From Purshia tridentata (Eukaryota > Streptophyta > Magnoliopsida > Rosales > Rosaceae): a stretch of DNA of 45,499 bases. Below, piece after piece: positions 26,901-38,940 of this stretch. Where the stretch lies: positions 1 to 45,499 of the forward strand of contig QANT01004074.1 in assembly GCA_003254885.1 (NCBI GenBank), in the 5' to 3' direction. The notes beneath the pieces are model-generated. The model was not told the origin of the DNA, did not search any database, and saw only the letters and a program-made list of their open reading frames with translations. Each line of letters opens with the position of its first letter. Within the stretch, counting starts at the first letter, position 1. The translations under genes were made by a program, and so were the position numbers.

Positions 26901-29900
26901 TCTTCAAACTCTCTTTAGATTTATTAGCTACATCAGAATCCTATTCCTCATCATATGTCTTCTTATTGTTCTCTACAACAACTATGAATGTTAAACCAAC
27001 GGAATTATTCAGCCATAACGCAATTTTTCCCATCTATCATCTTTCAAACTTTCTACTTTGGTACCAATATATAAAATCCCACTTCAGTGTGATCCTACCA
27101 AAGCTAGGCCCAGGAGGGTGATCTATTACTAATCCCTCTCAAGGATTTTTACAAATATCTTCTCCTCTGATTACAGAAAGCTCAAGCTCACACTCAAGGT
27201 AGGGAGGGAAAAAAACACACAATAAGCAGAAAAGAATTACTATTTTTCCATTCTAGTATGCAATTTCTGATGCCCGTATACTTCATTCCTTTATGCAATT
27301 CAATAAGATATAAACATATATTTTAGTATAAAGGACTTCTAGCAAATCAGTTGAGTACTTACATTGAATAGCTGTAAGTTATGATCACCAAGCCCTTTTC
27401 CTTGAAAGATCAATAGCTTCCGCAAGAACCACCCTGTATGCCATTGTATTAGTATAGAGAAAGGTGGTTGACTTGCTAAAACCTTCAATAATGCATTTAA
27501 AATCTGTAAAATGAAAATTCAGTTCATCATGACACTGAAAGCCACCCTGAATTAGGATGCATAGGGTCAGTTTAAATAGTTAAATTTTGCTAACCCAAAT
27601 GACTGAAATAAATGGAGATATATTATTTAACTAAACAACAATTACACAAGAATTATCAAAGAGTCCTATACCTGATCCATATATATCAGAAGGATATTTC
27701 CGATCTTTCCATCCACTTCCTGTCAAGATATAAAATGAAAATTTGTCAATAAGCTATAACTCCAAATATTTTCAAAATGGTAGAAGAAAGTATTCTGATA
27801 TTCAAATGCATATACAAGACTGGAAAATCTAAAACATTCAGAAAAAAAAAGCATCCAAGTAATATATGCATTAAATAATAGAGAAGATTGTCCAAATAGA
27901 ACTTTAAAAGAATAAAGAAGGAAATGCCAAGTAATGGCCTTCAAATGCAACAGCAAATAAGAAATCTAGCCTTAGGGCACAGATTTAAACATAAATGTTC
28001 CGTCAATCTACATCAAAAGTATATTTTTCATGTAACCTCAGGAAAGGAAAAAGATGAAAAGTTAAACTCTTCATAATGTTATTAATAAACAGAGAATTAT
28101 TTTACAACCGCTTAATGTAATGACACAAACAACTGAAGCATAGTTATAAGGAAGAAGAAAACAAACATAAGAACATATAGTAACTTATTCATCAGAACTA
28201 CTCACTTATTACCACCTGCAATAATTATTTGGCAGTTAGAAAACCTGGACAGGAAGTAAAAGTTTGTATATTAAGGAAAAAGAAATTTAATGCTCACAAT
28301 CATGTCTTGCATCCCATTTAGTCCAATCATTTGAGCAAGGAAAGGATGAAGATCTGCATCAATGCAATGACAAATCAAATATATGAGCAACACTCACACA
28401 TAGAGAAACTAAAATAAAAACCATCAAGACTGATACACTGAACTTCTGACTTCTGCTCAAAAAGGAAGTTACTTCTAAAATATGTACAACAGTGTACTGT
28501 TAATTAGTACCTTCTGCTTCTGCTAAAATAAACAATAAAAACAGTGATGCTAGCAATAGACTATGATTTTCAGAGAAAATAAGTGCTAGTACTCCACTCC
28601 TGCACCAGGGAAAAGTGTCATAATAAGTAAAAATGTATGTGGTAATTCCCATCATTCTATGATAAAAGATAAAAATAATTAACTTCTAAAGTACTTTATT
28701 GAGATGTGAATAATCCAAAGAAATTTATTTTCCTAATATTGCAAGAAATAAAAACAATTAAAACACAACAAAAGCCTGCCAAAAATAAAGTTTGAGAAAG
28801 CAACTACAGTCTCTTCTGTTTCTGTTTCTTTTTCTTTTTATTTTGGGAAAAGGTTATACTAAAGATAAATGTTACAACCTTCTGATAGACAAAGTATCTC
28901 TGAAGGGGCTAATGTTTTCTGCTCCTTCAGTCTCAGGACCAGAAGAGACTCCCATTTCACTCAATTGGTTGAATATTGATTTAGCATGACTAATGTTTTC
29001 AGTTGAGTCCCCTTCAATAGCATCTCTCACACTTGAGGTCATATGAGGATATAAAATAACTCCAGCCACAGAGTTGAACATGCTTTTCCCACCAATGACT
29101 TGAAGAAGACAAGAAACAGTATAGAAAGTCGTGACTGCAGATATACTTGAGCCCTGGAGCATAAATGAAATGCTGAATCAATGAATACAGCAAACTGGAA
29201 AAGTATATCATCATGAATTGTATGTTCATTTAATGCAGCTTACATAATTGACTTAGCATTGGCTTGATCCCTTTATTTTTTGTGATTTTACTTTTCTTCA
29301 TTTGTTAAGTGGTTTTGGCCATTCTGATTTTTATTATCATATTGCAAAAAAATGTCAGTAAATTTTGGTTTCAATTTTCAATTTTTGAAAAGCGGTTACC
29401 AAAACCTATAAAAAGTCGGTCAAAAATCAATCAATTTTTTAAATACCAAACCAAAAAACAGCTGTATTAGCAATCATACATGATGAAAATCAATCATATT
29501 GCACTGTTCCTAATAAAAAAACTACTATAACATACTATCCAAATATTTAGAATTCACATACTCAATTCCAAATTTTCCAAAAGGACATATCTACCAATAG
29601 ACAGTATTATTGTTTCTCATGAAGTATATAAGAATGCAAAGGAAATGGATAAGAGGAATAACATCTCACATTACTCTGCCTTAGCTGCAGTAATGGGAGT
29701 AATATAGGAAAGACTAATATTCTGAGAAGATTTTCAATAATTACTCTACTCAAACGGGGCTCGCCAACATCAAGCATATCCTTAAAGTAATACAGATCAT
29801 CAACAATCTTATCAGCTTCCAAAAGTAGTTCTTTTCTCTTTTGATGTGTACCCATCTCACTGCAGAAATTTTTAACAGATCAGACTTACGTATACATATC

Positions 29901-32847
29901 ACAATCTGAATTTAAAAAATAAAAATAAAATAAAACATACTCTGTAGCATGGACAAGGTCATCTAGATGAAAGAATTGCTCTCTTAAGCTTGAAACCAAG
30001 TCTGAGAAATACTTTGAGACTGGAGAAGTTGTTATATATTGATAAACCATATCATCACTAACTGCACAACCGAAAGGATACTATTTTAAACTAACCAAAA
30101 ATGTACTTGCAATCCAAAATTTCATTCATCTCTTCTATTAGCAGATTAGAAAAGAAGATAGTAACACCATACCACTATATATACTGAGAGTTAACGCACG
30201 GATAGCTGTCTGAATCATCTTTTCCCGATGGCAGGAAAATTTGAGAGCCTCATTATATAGGGGAAATGAGTCTACAGTATCCTGCAATTGAAAGGAAACG
30301 CTGAAATAAAATTTGATTTAAGGCCATGCAACTTAGACATGTAGACTAAGTAAAGTTATAATACTTACCAAATACGATAAACAATTTAACCTCACTTAAG
30401 ATAAGTAAATGCAACTTAAAAGTTGTGAGTAACCTATATCTATTTATCAAAGATTGAAATACAGACTGCAATATCCTGTAACTCATTAGTGCTTCTTCCC
30501 CTTATGAAAACATCATAAAGAAAAAAATAAATAAATAAAAGTACTCAAGCCTAGATGATGAAAATAACACAAAACGTGTTTCCTACAAATGAATGGCATT
30601 CAGGCCTCCACACAAGACAATGAGAAATGATATCAATTTTTGGATTAAGCCTTGATGGCCTAGCCTAAAACCACTTGGGGAACAAGAACATGAGAACGTG
30701 GAACACATGGAATACTAGCTGCAAGTTCTGGTCTAACAGGCTTGACCCAGTGGGGCCAAAAAACCTAAGACTTAACCTTCTTAGATCATCGGATTTTACT
30801 CCTTTTAAGAACATTTTTCATATCTGTTACCATTAATACGCAGGAAAAGATTAATCAGAACTACATATAACATGTAAATCACAAATTGTACCTCGAAAAT
30901 CTTACAAAATAAATTTTAACTCACCCCATGAACCTTCAGAAGAAGGCAAAGTGTGTCTTTGTTTAATTTATTGCTCACTGCTCTGATTAGAGAGAAGCGG
31001 GGGGAAATCAGAAAAGAATAAACTTCACAAGTAATAACAAAATCAAGCTTAAACTGCATCATATGTTCAAAAGAAATTTTGAAGTATTTTAGCAAATAAG
31101 AGTTTAAAATGTATGTCATGCACCCATTCAATTATTTTAGCAAATAAGAGTTAAAAATTTTATGTCTCGCACGCACGCAAGCACACACACAGAGTCATTT
31201 CTCCTTGCATGACAACAATGTGCAATGCCCCTTATTATTATTGATCATGTTGACTTCATTGTAATCAACGCAATATATATATACACAATAGAGAGAGAGA
31301 GAGACCTCAAAAAGGATACATAATATAAGGCTAGATCTCCTCCTTCAAAATCAAACTTATGTCCTATAATGCTGTTGATATAGTCATTGCTAAGACAATA
31401 GTCTGCATCAGAAAAACCATCAACGCATCACTAATAAGTACAAGGAATAAGAAAAACCAAAAATGACATTTGATGAAAGAGGTAAGAAAATGGAAAAGAC
31501 AGATTTGGGATTGTTTTCATGTAAAATATGAATTTAGCAGCTTACAAATTGGACCTAGCTTTGAAGGAATAATTTTAAAACCAATTTCATTGAGCAGCTT
31601 ACAAATTGAATGTTCACTGTTCATGTTTTGAATCATTATACTCAGATACTGAAGCAACGGTGCCTCAATTCTTGAATTTCTACTGATCTTTAGCACACGA
31701 ACAAATTCTGCTAAAACTTGGTATTCCATAAAACATCTGCATATATTTTACAAAAAAAATCAGAATACAAACAAGATAATGAAAGCCATACCCATAGAGA
31801 AGCTTTACCATGAACAGTTCATACTCGAAAATCAATGGATCTTGTCTATCACCATATGTAACTAGCTCCACTATGGACTGTAGTAAATCTACAACTAATT
31901 CCTGATATAGAGACGGCAGGGGAAAGAGAGATAGATGAGTTAAAAGGAAAATGAAAAATTTGATGATTTATATAACTGAACTAAATGGAATTCTAGAAAA
32001 TTCACCTTGTTATACTTATCCACAACTTTGATCTGCCGCAGTTCATTGATTATGTATCTAATCCACAACAAGACCAAAAGAAGTATTAATAAATAATACA
32101 TGATGAGGATGAAAATCAAAGGAAATTGTGCATGCATCCTTTGCATAACTCTAATTCTCTCTTAATTAATTATGTATCTATTTCCAACAAGATCAACATG
32201 AGTATTAATAATAAATGATGATGAAAATCTAAGGCAATTGTGCATGCATCCTCTGCATAACTCTAATTCTCTTTCGCATAGCTTTCTACTTGTTCCTCAT
32301 TTTCTCCAGAAGTACAAGCTAAACTATACCACTTGTTTAATGCACAAAAGGAAATAAATAAATAAGATACTATCCTCCTAGGAGAAAACTTCATTCTTAT
32401 CAGATACAATGCAGACATTACCTCCACATTTTCAGAAATCAGGTTTCGAAATCGGTTAGCAGAGGTTTATCTAAATGCATCCACAACCCTCTATACCCTC
32501 AAATGTACACTAAATTACAAATTTACAATTACTCCATTGCCCACCATGTTATTCACGTCCTCCATTTCCCCTTTCCAACATTCATTAGCTAAACACACAG
32601 AGAATCTCAATTGAGGGAAATTTACGAAAATGCCATAGAAAAGGTACCACCACTTAAATCAGTAAAATTTGATTCAAATCTTGAGCGAGGCCAAATTAGA
32701 GTATTTCTGTGACCCAAATTTACTTACAATCGAAATTAAAATGAGGAATCAGTGTAATAAATGATGTAAAAGCATAATTGATGGAGCGCAAACTTACTTG
32801 AAGTACTGGAGAGAGAAGCGGTCGATGGAGCGCCAAAGACGCCACAT
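23940..32847 (-). CDS. TT9: TRANSPARENT TESTA 9 / GFS9 (CLEC16A-like, FPL domain), about 20 exons
   Basis: Inferred minus-strand exons: 32847-32798, 32057-32006, 31901-31825, 31736-31603, 31402-31306, 30982-30925, 30281-30173, 30061-29941, 29859-29670, 29153-28879, 28599-28512 (length uncertain by one base), 28353-28298, 27719-27672, 27503-27363, 26747-26642, 26049-25975, 25853-25804, 25041-24888, 24805-24639, 24224-23940. All borders are GT-AG and phases fit, giving about 777 residues. The start reads MWRLWRSIDRFSLQYFKYI. Residues about 35-180 are the FPL domain (INSIIGHKFDFEG, RAVSNKLNKDTLCLLL), and the C-terminal part (PTWLHLQIREFEP, DGRWTLGFPNAKAC) fits CLEC16A-family ends. In Arabidopsis TT9/GFS9 is a peripheral Golgi protein needed for vacuolar trafficking and flavonoid storage in the seed coat. 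The family is secure; single exon borders could be off, and alternative splicing is possible in exon 4. Confidence 0.88.
25508..25740. repeat. Diverged internal duplication in a TT9 intron
   Basis: Within the intron between 25042 and 25803, the phrase GGCAAGAGTTGATTTG(G/T)ACA occurs at about 25513 and again at about 25657, each followed by a similar 'TCTGATG(G/T)TGG...' and 'TAATAACC(C/T)AA' context. This looks like an old tandem duplication of about 145 bases. Confidence 0.5.
26158..26590. mobile_element. Retroelement-like relic in a TT9 intron
   Basis: This intronic block contains two related halves with phrases such as 'GGCCCA(C/T)ATCCTAACAA(C/T)TT' and 'GGGGGAGTGTTAAGATATAAAATAGTTGTTGG', which I associate with dispersed LTR-derived repeats in plant genomes. 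Copies of the 'ATATAAAATA(A)TAGTTG' phrase occur near 26160 and near 26514, like decayed ends of one element. No coding capacity is visible. Confidence 0.4.
32049..32275. repeat. 120-bp tandem duplication across a TT9 splice acceptor
   Basis: Bases 32049-32161 and about 32169-32275 are similar at a period of 120 bases (shared ATTATGTATCTA, AAATTGTGCATGCATCC or its variant, GCATAACTCTAATTCTCT). The first copy includes the first bases of TT9 exon 2 and its AG acceptor. The second copy, further upstream in the transcript, retains the same TAG|ATACATAAT junction. Confidence 0.75.
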
Positions 32848-32849
32848 GG

Positions 32850-32872
32850 TGACTCACTGAGTCACTGAGTCA
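32850..32872. promoter_or_regulatory. Three GCN4/AP-1-like TGASTCA motifs upstream of the TT9 start codon
   Basis: TGACTCA at 32850-32856, TGAGTCA at 32858-32864 and TGAGTCA at 32866-32872 lie at 8-base spacing, 3 to 25 bases upstream of the start codon. TGASTCA is a known bZIP binding core in plants. Their position suggests the 5' UTR, so function as DNA elements is a guess. Confidence 0.4.
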
Positions 32873-33731
32873 CTGTTTGAGCGATCAAAAGCGAAGGATC
32901 AAGCTCTGTAGCTACCTACAGACAAGAGAGCTCTGGTGGGTTGAAGCAGTGCTGCTGCATTCGGTATTTGCTCATGTGCGTTGTTCCTTCTTGTTGGTTT
33001 GGCTGTTTGGTGGATTTGCAGCTTGATATTTTTGCCAACCAACTAACTGTCAACGTTCCCTCGGCCTTTTCAACTTTTCGCTCCAGCGATTGAAGACTTA
33101 CGTGTTGTTCCCGACGCAACACAACTACAAAACCAAACGCACGGAATTAAGTACCAAATTTGAAAGTAGAAGACTTACAAGGACTAAAATGCAATACTTC
33201 ACTGTATGTGACATGCAGATTAAAAAAAAAAAATCTTATATGTATATAACTTTGATAATAATTACAAGTAGGCTTGGTCCCGAGATTCTAATGTCCAATA
33301 TATATCATAAAACTAGGGTTTATCCACTATGGACAAAATTATTTGTTATATCAAAAATTTATAAAATTTGGAGATCTTAACATTTAAAAATTGAGGTGGT
33401 TGCTTATTTTACCTATTCTAAACTCCGATCTTATTAGAAGGAAAAAATGTATAGAATGAAAGTCTTGAAAGCAAAATATGTTTAATTGCTGTATCGATCT
33501 TAATTTATAAACTACTTATTAAATTATACAATAAAACATATATAATCGGCATTTCTTAAATATGATGGTTGATAAGTACTATTCTCTTCATAATTTGATG
33601 GTTGACAATCCTATCCAACTTTCTATAAAGTGCATGCCATTACACGTGATCTTTCTCCAACATCGACGTTCGTAAGCATAATGTAATCCACAAATGCAAT
33701 GACCACTGGTTTTGGCCCCGGCAAATTTAAC
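32873..33731. other. TT9 upstream region
   Basis: This non-coding stretch should hold the 5' UTR and promoter of the TT9-like gene, which reads leftward. It is more GC-rich up to about 33120, then AT-rich. No gene starts here in the opposite direction that I can support. Confidence 0.4.
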
Positions 33732-34278
33732 GGTAATTTAATTAAATAACTATTTTTAATTTCTATCTTGCTTTTTTATCATAGTAAAAAAAATTTACTT
33801 TTCTAGCCCTTTTATGTTTTTTCATAATAAAATATCCTTGTGTGGAATTTATGGTCGCCACATTCTACCAAAAATTCTACCAGCTCTTTCACCTTTTTGT
33901 TGCAGTAGTTAAACTCTCTTCCACCTCCCTTAATGATCAGCAACCCATCATCTTTGACACAATCGACAAGTGCGTTTCCTTCTCTCGACCATCTTTTTCA
34001 CGATCAACGTCGACGGCCGACAAGTAGGTTTGTTAAGTGTGTGAGGGCGAGAAAGAGGCTGGTGAGTAGGTTTGCTAGGTTGTTGTAGAAATCACGGTGA
34101 GAGCGATAAAGAGAGAATAAAGAGAATGATCAAAAGGTTACAGTAACCAAAATTTTGATTTTTGTATGAAGGGCATTATGGACATTTCAAATGAAAAATG
34201 GTTCAAAAAACAATTTTTTAAAAAAATATGTCAAAAAAACTTAAGGGAATTAAAAAAAGTTATTAAATGAAATTATCC
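33732..34278. mobile_element. Mutator-like miniature element with terminal inverted repeats, about 547 bp
   Basis: The left end (33732-33765, GGTAATTTAATTAAATAACT...) and the reverse complement of the right end (34278 leftward, GGATAATTTCATTTAATAAC...) are imperfect inverted repeats of about 35 bases. The 9 bases outside are AAATTTAAC and AAATTAAAG, a partial match that fits an aged 9-bp Mutator target duplication. Internal sequence is shared with the relic at 2800-3071 in the opposite orientation. No transposase is present. Confidence 0.55.
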
Positions 34279-36016
34279 AAATTAAAGGACTCGAGGGGAT
34301 ACAAAATCAACCCTACTAAGAAAAGTGTCACTTTGACTACATCCAAGTCATGCAATTAAATGCCACACTATTGGAGTTTTTTTTTTTAATTAATCAATCG
34401 TTATTTACGACATTTGAATTTAAAACTTTTTTTTGACAAAAAGAAGATTGGTTGTTATTCACTAAACCTTAAACCTTGAGTAGTTAGGCTTAGTAAATCA
34501 AACCCTTATAAGCCAATATGCAAGGCCTTGCATTTTTAATATGAGATCTTTCTCTCAATATGCCCATGCACATGTAGTGTCACTCAAGTCTACATAAATA
34601 AATCTAAGTATCTATTTTAAAACTAATCAATAACAAAAAGAGTAGCTCAAACTATTATAAATCATTATGCAAAACCGCACATTTTTAACGTGAGATATTT
34701 CTGTCAGCACTCATCCTTTGGTTAATGGATGGAGATTCATCAGGCTTAAGAATTTCAATTAGACCCTGAACTTTATAGCGGAAAACTATGATCTTTGTGC
34801 ACACAGTGTTCTTGGCCATCAAAAAGTTCGCAACCCAGGATCCTAATGGACTTCAGCCTTATCCAGTGGGCCGCAACCTGACCCAAATTCTGTAAGTGAG
34901 TAGCCAACCTAACCTTTTTATTCCGTGGGCTGGGCTTGGACTTTGATATTGAGCAGGAGGAGGTCAACTTTGGGATTGGACCTTAATTTTGAGTCAGGAC
35001 TAACCCATATTTTGTGTCCCAAAATCTAAATTTAGGACTCTCACTTGGTAAAAATGAAGGTACTAGGGTTTGAAGAGCGCAGAACAAGGCCTTAATCACA
35101 CAAGCAAGCTTTGATCAAGTAAAGGTAGCACTGCCCCTCATCCTTCTTCTTCTTCATTATCATCATTATAACATTTCAGTGTAAGCTACCCTTCTTCTTC
35201 TTCTTCTTCTTCATCATCATCATCATTATAACATTTCAGTGTAAATCTTACTCTAAACTTAATTACTCCATTCTTCAAGGTCCCTCTGATTACCTTCTTT
35301 CATGGACTATAATTATTAATTAGGCTTAATTGGGAACAAGTTCATGTGAGATTGCCACCTTGCTAGTGAGTGCTGGTATATATCATAGAGATTTTGCTCA
35401 TGACCAGCTTCCAGATAGTGAGGTTGCTCATTAGTCATTTCCTTGTCAGCAATTTGTCTGTGAACCAATCCAAATGAGTCACCAATAATGCTGGCATGCT
35501 GCAATTAAAACCATTTACTAGCTTGACTAAAAGATTGACTTTGTATAATCAACTAAGTTGTGCAGTTGGCAATATTTAAATTTGCACCATCACACGATCA
35601 CTTGAACCCATCACATTTCCCAACTAGGTTTGGAAAGGTGAGCCTTTAAAATTTGTATCTATATGCGACTTCATGATGTGACAAATTTGCAAGGGACTAT
35701 GCCTAAATTGTTTTCTTATACATCATCGACAAGACGGGACAATCCCTAGGTTGTTCATATATGTGCATTAATAGAGTCAAAATTTTAAAAAATTATCTAC
35801 GTTAAATTGTGGAGGATTTTGAACCCTTAATGAGTTTAGAGTTATCATTTTATAAGCAAGTTAAGTTCATATCTATGAACCATTGTCAATCATGTGTGCA
35901 TCATTAACTGTGGAGCCTAGCATTTCTCCAGAATAATGATCAACAATTAAAGCCAAAACTTTCTACTTTTCAAAGTTAGGCAAGTCTAATTATGGAGGTC
36001 CTTGTTTTGTAGTTGC
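34279..36016. other. Spacer, no gene seen; 65-bp duplication at 35150-35240
   Basis: There is no supported gene. At about 35150-35240 a TTC-rich microsatellite followed by 'TCATTATAACATTTCAGTGTAA' occurs twice in tandem, a recent duplication of roughly 65 bases. ORFs at 34773-34967 and 35316-35504 (both minus) show no recognisable features. Confidence 0.45.
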
Positions 36017-36148
36017 CTAATGCAAGGGCCCTAATAAAGGACGATTTGGATGCTCAATCTCCCTCCCACTTAAAGCTATACAAAGAAAAAAAGTGAAAAC
36101 CAGCACTAAGCAACTAAGCACTGTAAGCCCCCACACACACTTTCTCAT
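36017..36148 (-). CDS. Possible 43-residue secreted or membrane-anchored peptide (tentative)
   Basis: A 43-codon ORF with ATG at 36148 and stop at 36017-36019. It reads as two positive residues near the N-terminus, a hydrophobic run (residues about 6-27) like a signal peptide or anchor, and a short polar tail (GREIEHPNRPLLGPLH). The frame is open further upstream to 36262, but the internal methionine gives the more protein-like product. The start context is weak (C at -3) and I do not recognise the tail as CLE, IDA, CEP or any other known plant peptide family. It may be chance. Confidence 0.2.
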   Translation of the reverse strand: MRKCVWGLTVLSCLVLVFTFFLCIALSGREIEHPNRPLLGPLH

Positions 36149-36262
36149 AGGAATATAATGGGCGGTGATCAAGTAGAGATATATATTCCAAAAGCAATCA
36201 AAAGCTAGCCTTTCAGTTTCCAACTCCATCCAATCCATTAACCATGTGCTGCTATGACTCAT

Positions 36263-37722
36263 TTCTTTTGTTCTTATTCATTCACGTGCATGCCTTCCAA
36301 ACTCCAATTACTATTGTCACTTATCCTCCACAACATATATATATTGAAATAACCAAATTTTTTGTATTCTTATTACAGCACTCTGACTTTCATTTTGGTC
36401 ATTTTGTAGAGATATATGAGACCATTTCTCTTCCTTAATTTGCGTATTCTAGTACCATTTCCTTTTTTATAATTGAAAAATAGATACATAAAAAAAATAA
36501 GAAAATAATATGAATCCCTTTCCCTACCCTACAATAATTCTCTCCATTTTTGGGAAAAGACCAGCCTCCAAAACATTGGAATCGCAGAATGTGACGTTTA
36601 CTGTAATGTACATGTAACCGTATGTATATAAATGTAGGACAGTAAAAGTTGTACGGCCAGAGTTGGCACAGAGGATGAGAAATAGATGGCTATGAACCCC
36701 TCCCTCATATCTAAGAGTTTGTGTCCTATACATACCCATAGCTACCGAAGTGGTCCTAGTGGTACCAATCTTTTTTCTTCCTTGTTGAGTTACTCCATTT
36801 ATTACTACCTATTTATTGCACAATGCAAGTCAGATAAGGTTGTAATACTTAAATTTTGGTGCTCTAGTGATTGTTTGACATGCATACATGTACACATCAA
36901 AAGCCAAAAATATTAGCAGTAATTAAGTGCCTAGGTGATCTCTCAAACCAGTGTAGCCAACAGCTCATAATGTTTTAGTTGCATGTGAATTTCACAAATG
37001 TTTTTGATGGTGCTCATATAGATGTCATATGTAAGACTTTCATTTTCATTCATTAATTTAGCATCCATAACAGAGATGCTACCAGGCAGATTGCCAACTG
37101 TTGAGTTTGCCGGTGATCCAGGGAACTACCAACATGTGCCAATTTACTTTGTCTATCTAATTATGCTCTTCTTTGTTTGAAATTGGAGTTTTCAACCTAA
37201 AAACTTTTAATTTGAAACAATTAAGGACCATATGCACCCACCAAGATTAGGTACTATAGACTGCAAAAGTCAATAATATAATAAATTTTTAACGCTAGCT
37301 AGCCGTTTAAGACTTTAAGTTGTTTAAAACTTTAACGTTATACACACACACACACATTTTTATATTGGTAAGAAATTTAATAGCCGTGTACATGAAAAGA
37401 TCGAGTTGCATGAATATATGAATTGTAGAATTGCATTGTTGGACCAGAGACCAAAGGAAGTAAAGGCAAAAGCACAAAGAAGTTAGGAGTAGCTAGGGAT
37501 ATTAACTTGGAATTCCTAATATTCAAATATATATGTTTAATATTAAAATCACTATCTCGATCAAAACCCACAATGGGCATAGCCGCATATCTGTGTTTCC
37601 ATCATGCAAAGAAAAAAATATATATAATGAGTATATTTGTTTTTGAGTAAGTAGTACTCCTATGATTTTCATGTTTAAAAAAAACCTCATAAAAAATTCA
37701 ATCCGTAGTTAAATTCTCTTTA
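36263..37722. other. AT-rich spacer, no gene seen
   Basis: ORFs of 60-76 codons are present, but none has a recognisable motif. A short (CA)n run lies at about 37341-37357. Confidence 0.45.
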
Positions 37723-38522
37723 AAGATTGTAGGTGCTTGGATCGGCATCCACATCACCCGCAAACAGGTAGCTGACACATGTCTCATACCTTTAATGTTA
37801 ACCAGGAGTCAAACAGAACTTACTATCTACCACGTCGTTATACCGAGCCGAACTCAGAAGCCGAAGATTGACTCGGCGCCGAACCCGCATGTACTTCAAG
37901 GTTAGTTTTGTGAGCCAGCTTAGACAAAGATATGGCTCGACTCGCCTTCAACTAAGATCAGCACTAACCTTGAACGCACGTTCTCCAAGAAGGATACACT
38001 CAAGTGTCGATCACACAAAGTCTTCTTTCTATCTGACAAAAAGTGAGCATGACAGGACAGCCATCTCACCTATCAACCCCTTTCCATACTTGCATTTAAT
38101 GTCCAAGTGGCCTAGTGGGTGAGATAGGTACTGTAGGTGCGCTGACGTGGCCAAATAGCGACCGCCCATTTCCATGCTGGTATCTAGGGTTTTTGCCTAT
38201 AAATATGACCCTCTATCCCCTTTTTTTAAGGAAACACACAGAAAAAATCACAATAAGAAATATAGAGAAAACATATATCAACTCGATTGATCTCAAGCCT
38301 AGCTCTTGGGATTAATCTTCTGGTTCTTACTGTTTTCTAACTTTATCATTGAAGGGTTCTTAGCTAACACCTCACTAGTGTAAGTCTCCCATCGTTGGTT
38401 ATTTTTTTCTATACAGGGATCATCAAGCTCAGAGATTGGAGGTGCGAAACTAAGTCTTTCAAGATCCACCTGTACAAACTGCGTTGATCCAGAGGCTTCC
38501 AGTTTTTGGCATCAACAAAGAT
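37723..38522. mobile_element. Solo LTR of an LTR retrotransposon with intact 5-bp target duplication
   Basis: A 790-bp block at 37728-38517 begins TGTAGGTGCTTGG and ends GGCATCAACA, so it has the TG...CA (TGT/ACA) ends of an LTR. It is flanked by the identical pentamer AAGAT at 37723-37727 and 38518-38522. Inside is a promoter-like TATAAATAT at 38198-38206 and a more GC-rich body than the surroundings. No internal retrotransposon coding region or second LTR is present, which is what recombination between two LTRs leaves behind. I cannot say whether the parent was Gypsy or Copia. The ORFs inside (37868-38122, 38115-38315) are not genes. Confidence 0.85.
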
Positions 38523-38610
38523 ATAGTGAAAAATTTAGTCCTAAAATTTACTAACAATGATTCAGTCATTTTTGCATGCACCTTACGTAAGTGTATTATC
38601 GCGCTGTGAA

Positions 38611-38940
38611 AAAAAAAAAAATTACAAATGTGATGAGTAGAGATGTGGCATTGATAATAGAATTAGATACAACTTTACGCATCTGCAAATGTGTGTGAAG
38701 ACNGTTTTCGTTCATTAACAATTTTGGTCCTTCAATGGTATTTTGCAAATTACATGTATTTATCTATATATAAAGCCAGAAAAAGAGTAAAATGGTTAAA
38801 TTTATGAATTTTAAAAATAAAAACACAGGGACTAAAAACGTATTTAACCCAAAAAAAAATTACAAATGTGATGAGTAGAGATGTGGCATTGATAATAGAA
38901 TTAGATACAACTTTACGCATCTGCAAATGTGTGTAAAGAC
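38611..38940. repeat. Direct repeat of about 92 bp, spaced 238 bp, beside an 'n'
   Basis: Bases 38611-38702 and 38849-38940 are nearly identical (ACAAATGTGATGAGTAGAG...CTGCAAATGTGTGT). The first copy ends exactly at the single 'n' at 38703. Either a real duplication or an assembly join error explains the pair. Confidence 0.8.

Noticed and set aside
37868..38315. Two ORFs of 84 and 66 codons
   Set aside because: They lie inside the solo LTR, which does not encode protein.
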